DNA from: JAEZHK01 sp964575255
GTDB lineage: Bacteria; Bacillota; Clostridia; Christensenellales; Aristaeellaceae
NCBI GenBank assembly: GCA_964575255.1
Contig: CAZNPZ010000004.1
Span: forward strand, 50,611 to 114,610
Direction of reading: 5' to 3'
Length of the DNA: 64,000 bases
Positions 63,696-64,000 of this stretch are shown piece by piece. A program made the position numbers and the translations under genes. The notes beneath the pieces are model-generated. The model was not told the origin of the DNA and ran no database searches. It worked only from the letters and a program-made list of their open reading frames with translations. Each line of letters starts with the position of its first letter. Position 1 is the first letter of the stretch.

Positions 63696-64000
63696 TCAAA
63701 ACTCTCGCCGCTTTGGACGAAGTACGATTTTGGTTCCGTCCCCCGAAAAATGGAGAGTTGGTCCAGATGATGTGATAGAGCAAAGCAGTTGGAAGCATGG
63801 GTTGGCAGACGTGCAGTGTGGGGCAGATCGTCGTGAAGCTAAGATAGATCGAGGTGCAGTGCGGACAGGGAAAGACGGTCGCGAGCGCTACGAAGCAACG
63901 TTGACGGGATGTACAAGTAACGCTCATGTCTAACAAATTCAAAGCATCGACTGTCAAGGGGAGGGTGGAGATTTGCGGAGCAAATACGACCCGACCTTGA
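63696..64000. other. Unassigned sequence to the window edge
   Basis: No gene is supported for 63696-63970. At 63973 a TTG preceded by GGGAGGGTGGAG could start a protein reading MRSKYDPTL into the next window; only nine codons are visible, so it is noted but not called. Confidence 0.35.

Noticed and set aside
63973..64000. Start of a gene at the right edge (TTG after a good ribosome site)
   Set aside because: Only nine codons are visible, too little to support a call.

Overview
The window is GC-rich, chromosome-like DNA from a carbohydrate-fermenting Firmicute, most likely a Clostridia lineage from a gut or anaerobic habitat. The evidence is TTG and GTG starts behind strong Shine-Dalgarno sequences, LplABC-type importers, two-helix membrane AraC regulators, a MarR-controlled heterodimeric ABC exporter and TTGACA/TATAAT promoters. 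At least four of the five solute-binding proteins carry signal-peptidase-I style leaders and no clear lipobox. No rRNA, tRNA, CRISPR array or prophage was seen. Taxonomy is inference; nothing here is a marker gene.

Layout. (1) 0.2-8.7 kb, + strand: peptide importer (SBP, two permeases, two ATPases), M24 peptidase and aminotransferase. (2) 9.2-13.4 kb, - strand: MarR regulator and two-subunit ABC exporter. (3) 13.6-19.9 kb: sugar importer and GH42 beta-galactosidase, with a convergent LacI regulator. (4) 20.1-32.7 kb, - strand: Lpl-type importer, GH2 glycosidase, RpiB-family isomerase, split transketolase, aldo/keto reductase, LarA racemase and glycerate kinase, with a divergent membrane AraC regulator at 33.1 kb and a decayed AraC sensor fragment inside the operon. 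(5) 35.4-36.3 kb: repeat and helicase debris. (6) 36.3-43.4 kb: LacI-regulated sugar importer, FAD oxidoreductase and zinc alcohol dehydrogenase. (7) 43.5-52.0 kb: mannoside module (GH2, hexokinase-like kinase, small cupin, GH38 alpha-mannosidase) bracketed by inverted fragments of one IS481-like transposase. (8) 52.0-63.6 kb: TPP enzyme, Gfo/Idh dehydrogenase, long RpiB-like isomerase, IclR regulator, RbsBAC-type importer, a second split transketolase and an MMSDH-type aldehyde dehydrogenase. (9) From 63.6 kb: a repeat and the window edge.

How the genes may work together. Regions 4 and 8 share one unusual logic: a dedicated importer, a two-piece transketolase and an RpiB-family isomerase that keeps the active-site Cys but has lost the histidines for phosphate binding and ring opening. 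In region 4 the C-terminal phosphate-binding arginines are lost as well. Each ends in genes suited to a three-carbon aldehyde: aldo/keto reductase, LarA and glycerate kinase in region 4; an aldehyde dehydrogenase in region 8. This resembles the sulfoglycolytic transketolase pathway, in which transketolase removes two C2 units from a 6-substituted hexulose with a tetrose isomerisation between. Neither region has recognisable sulfoquinovose genes, so I propose transketolase-stripping pathways for other 6-modified sugars, for example a uronate in region 4. That is the main hypothesis of this report and is unproven.
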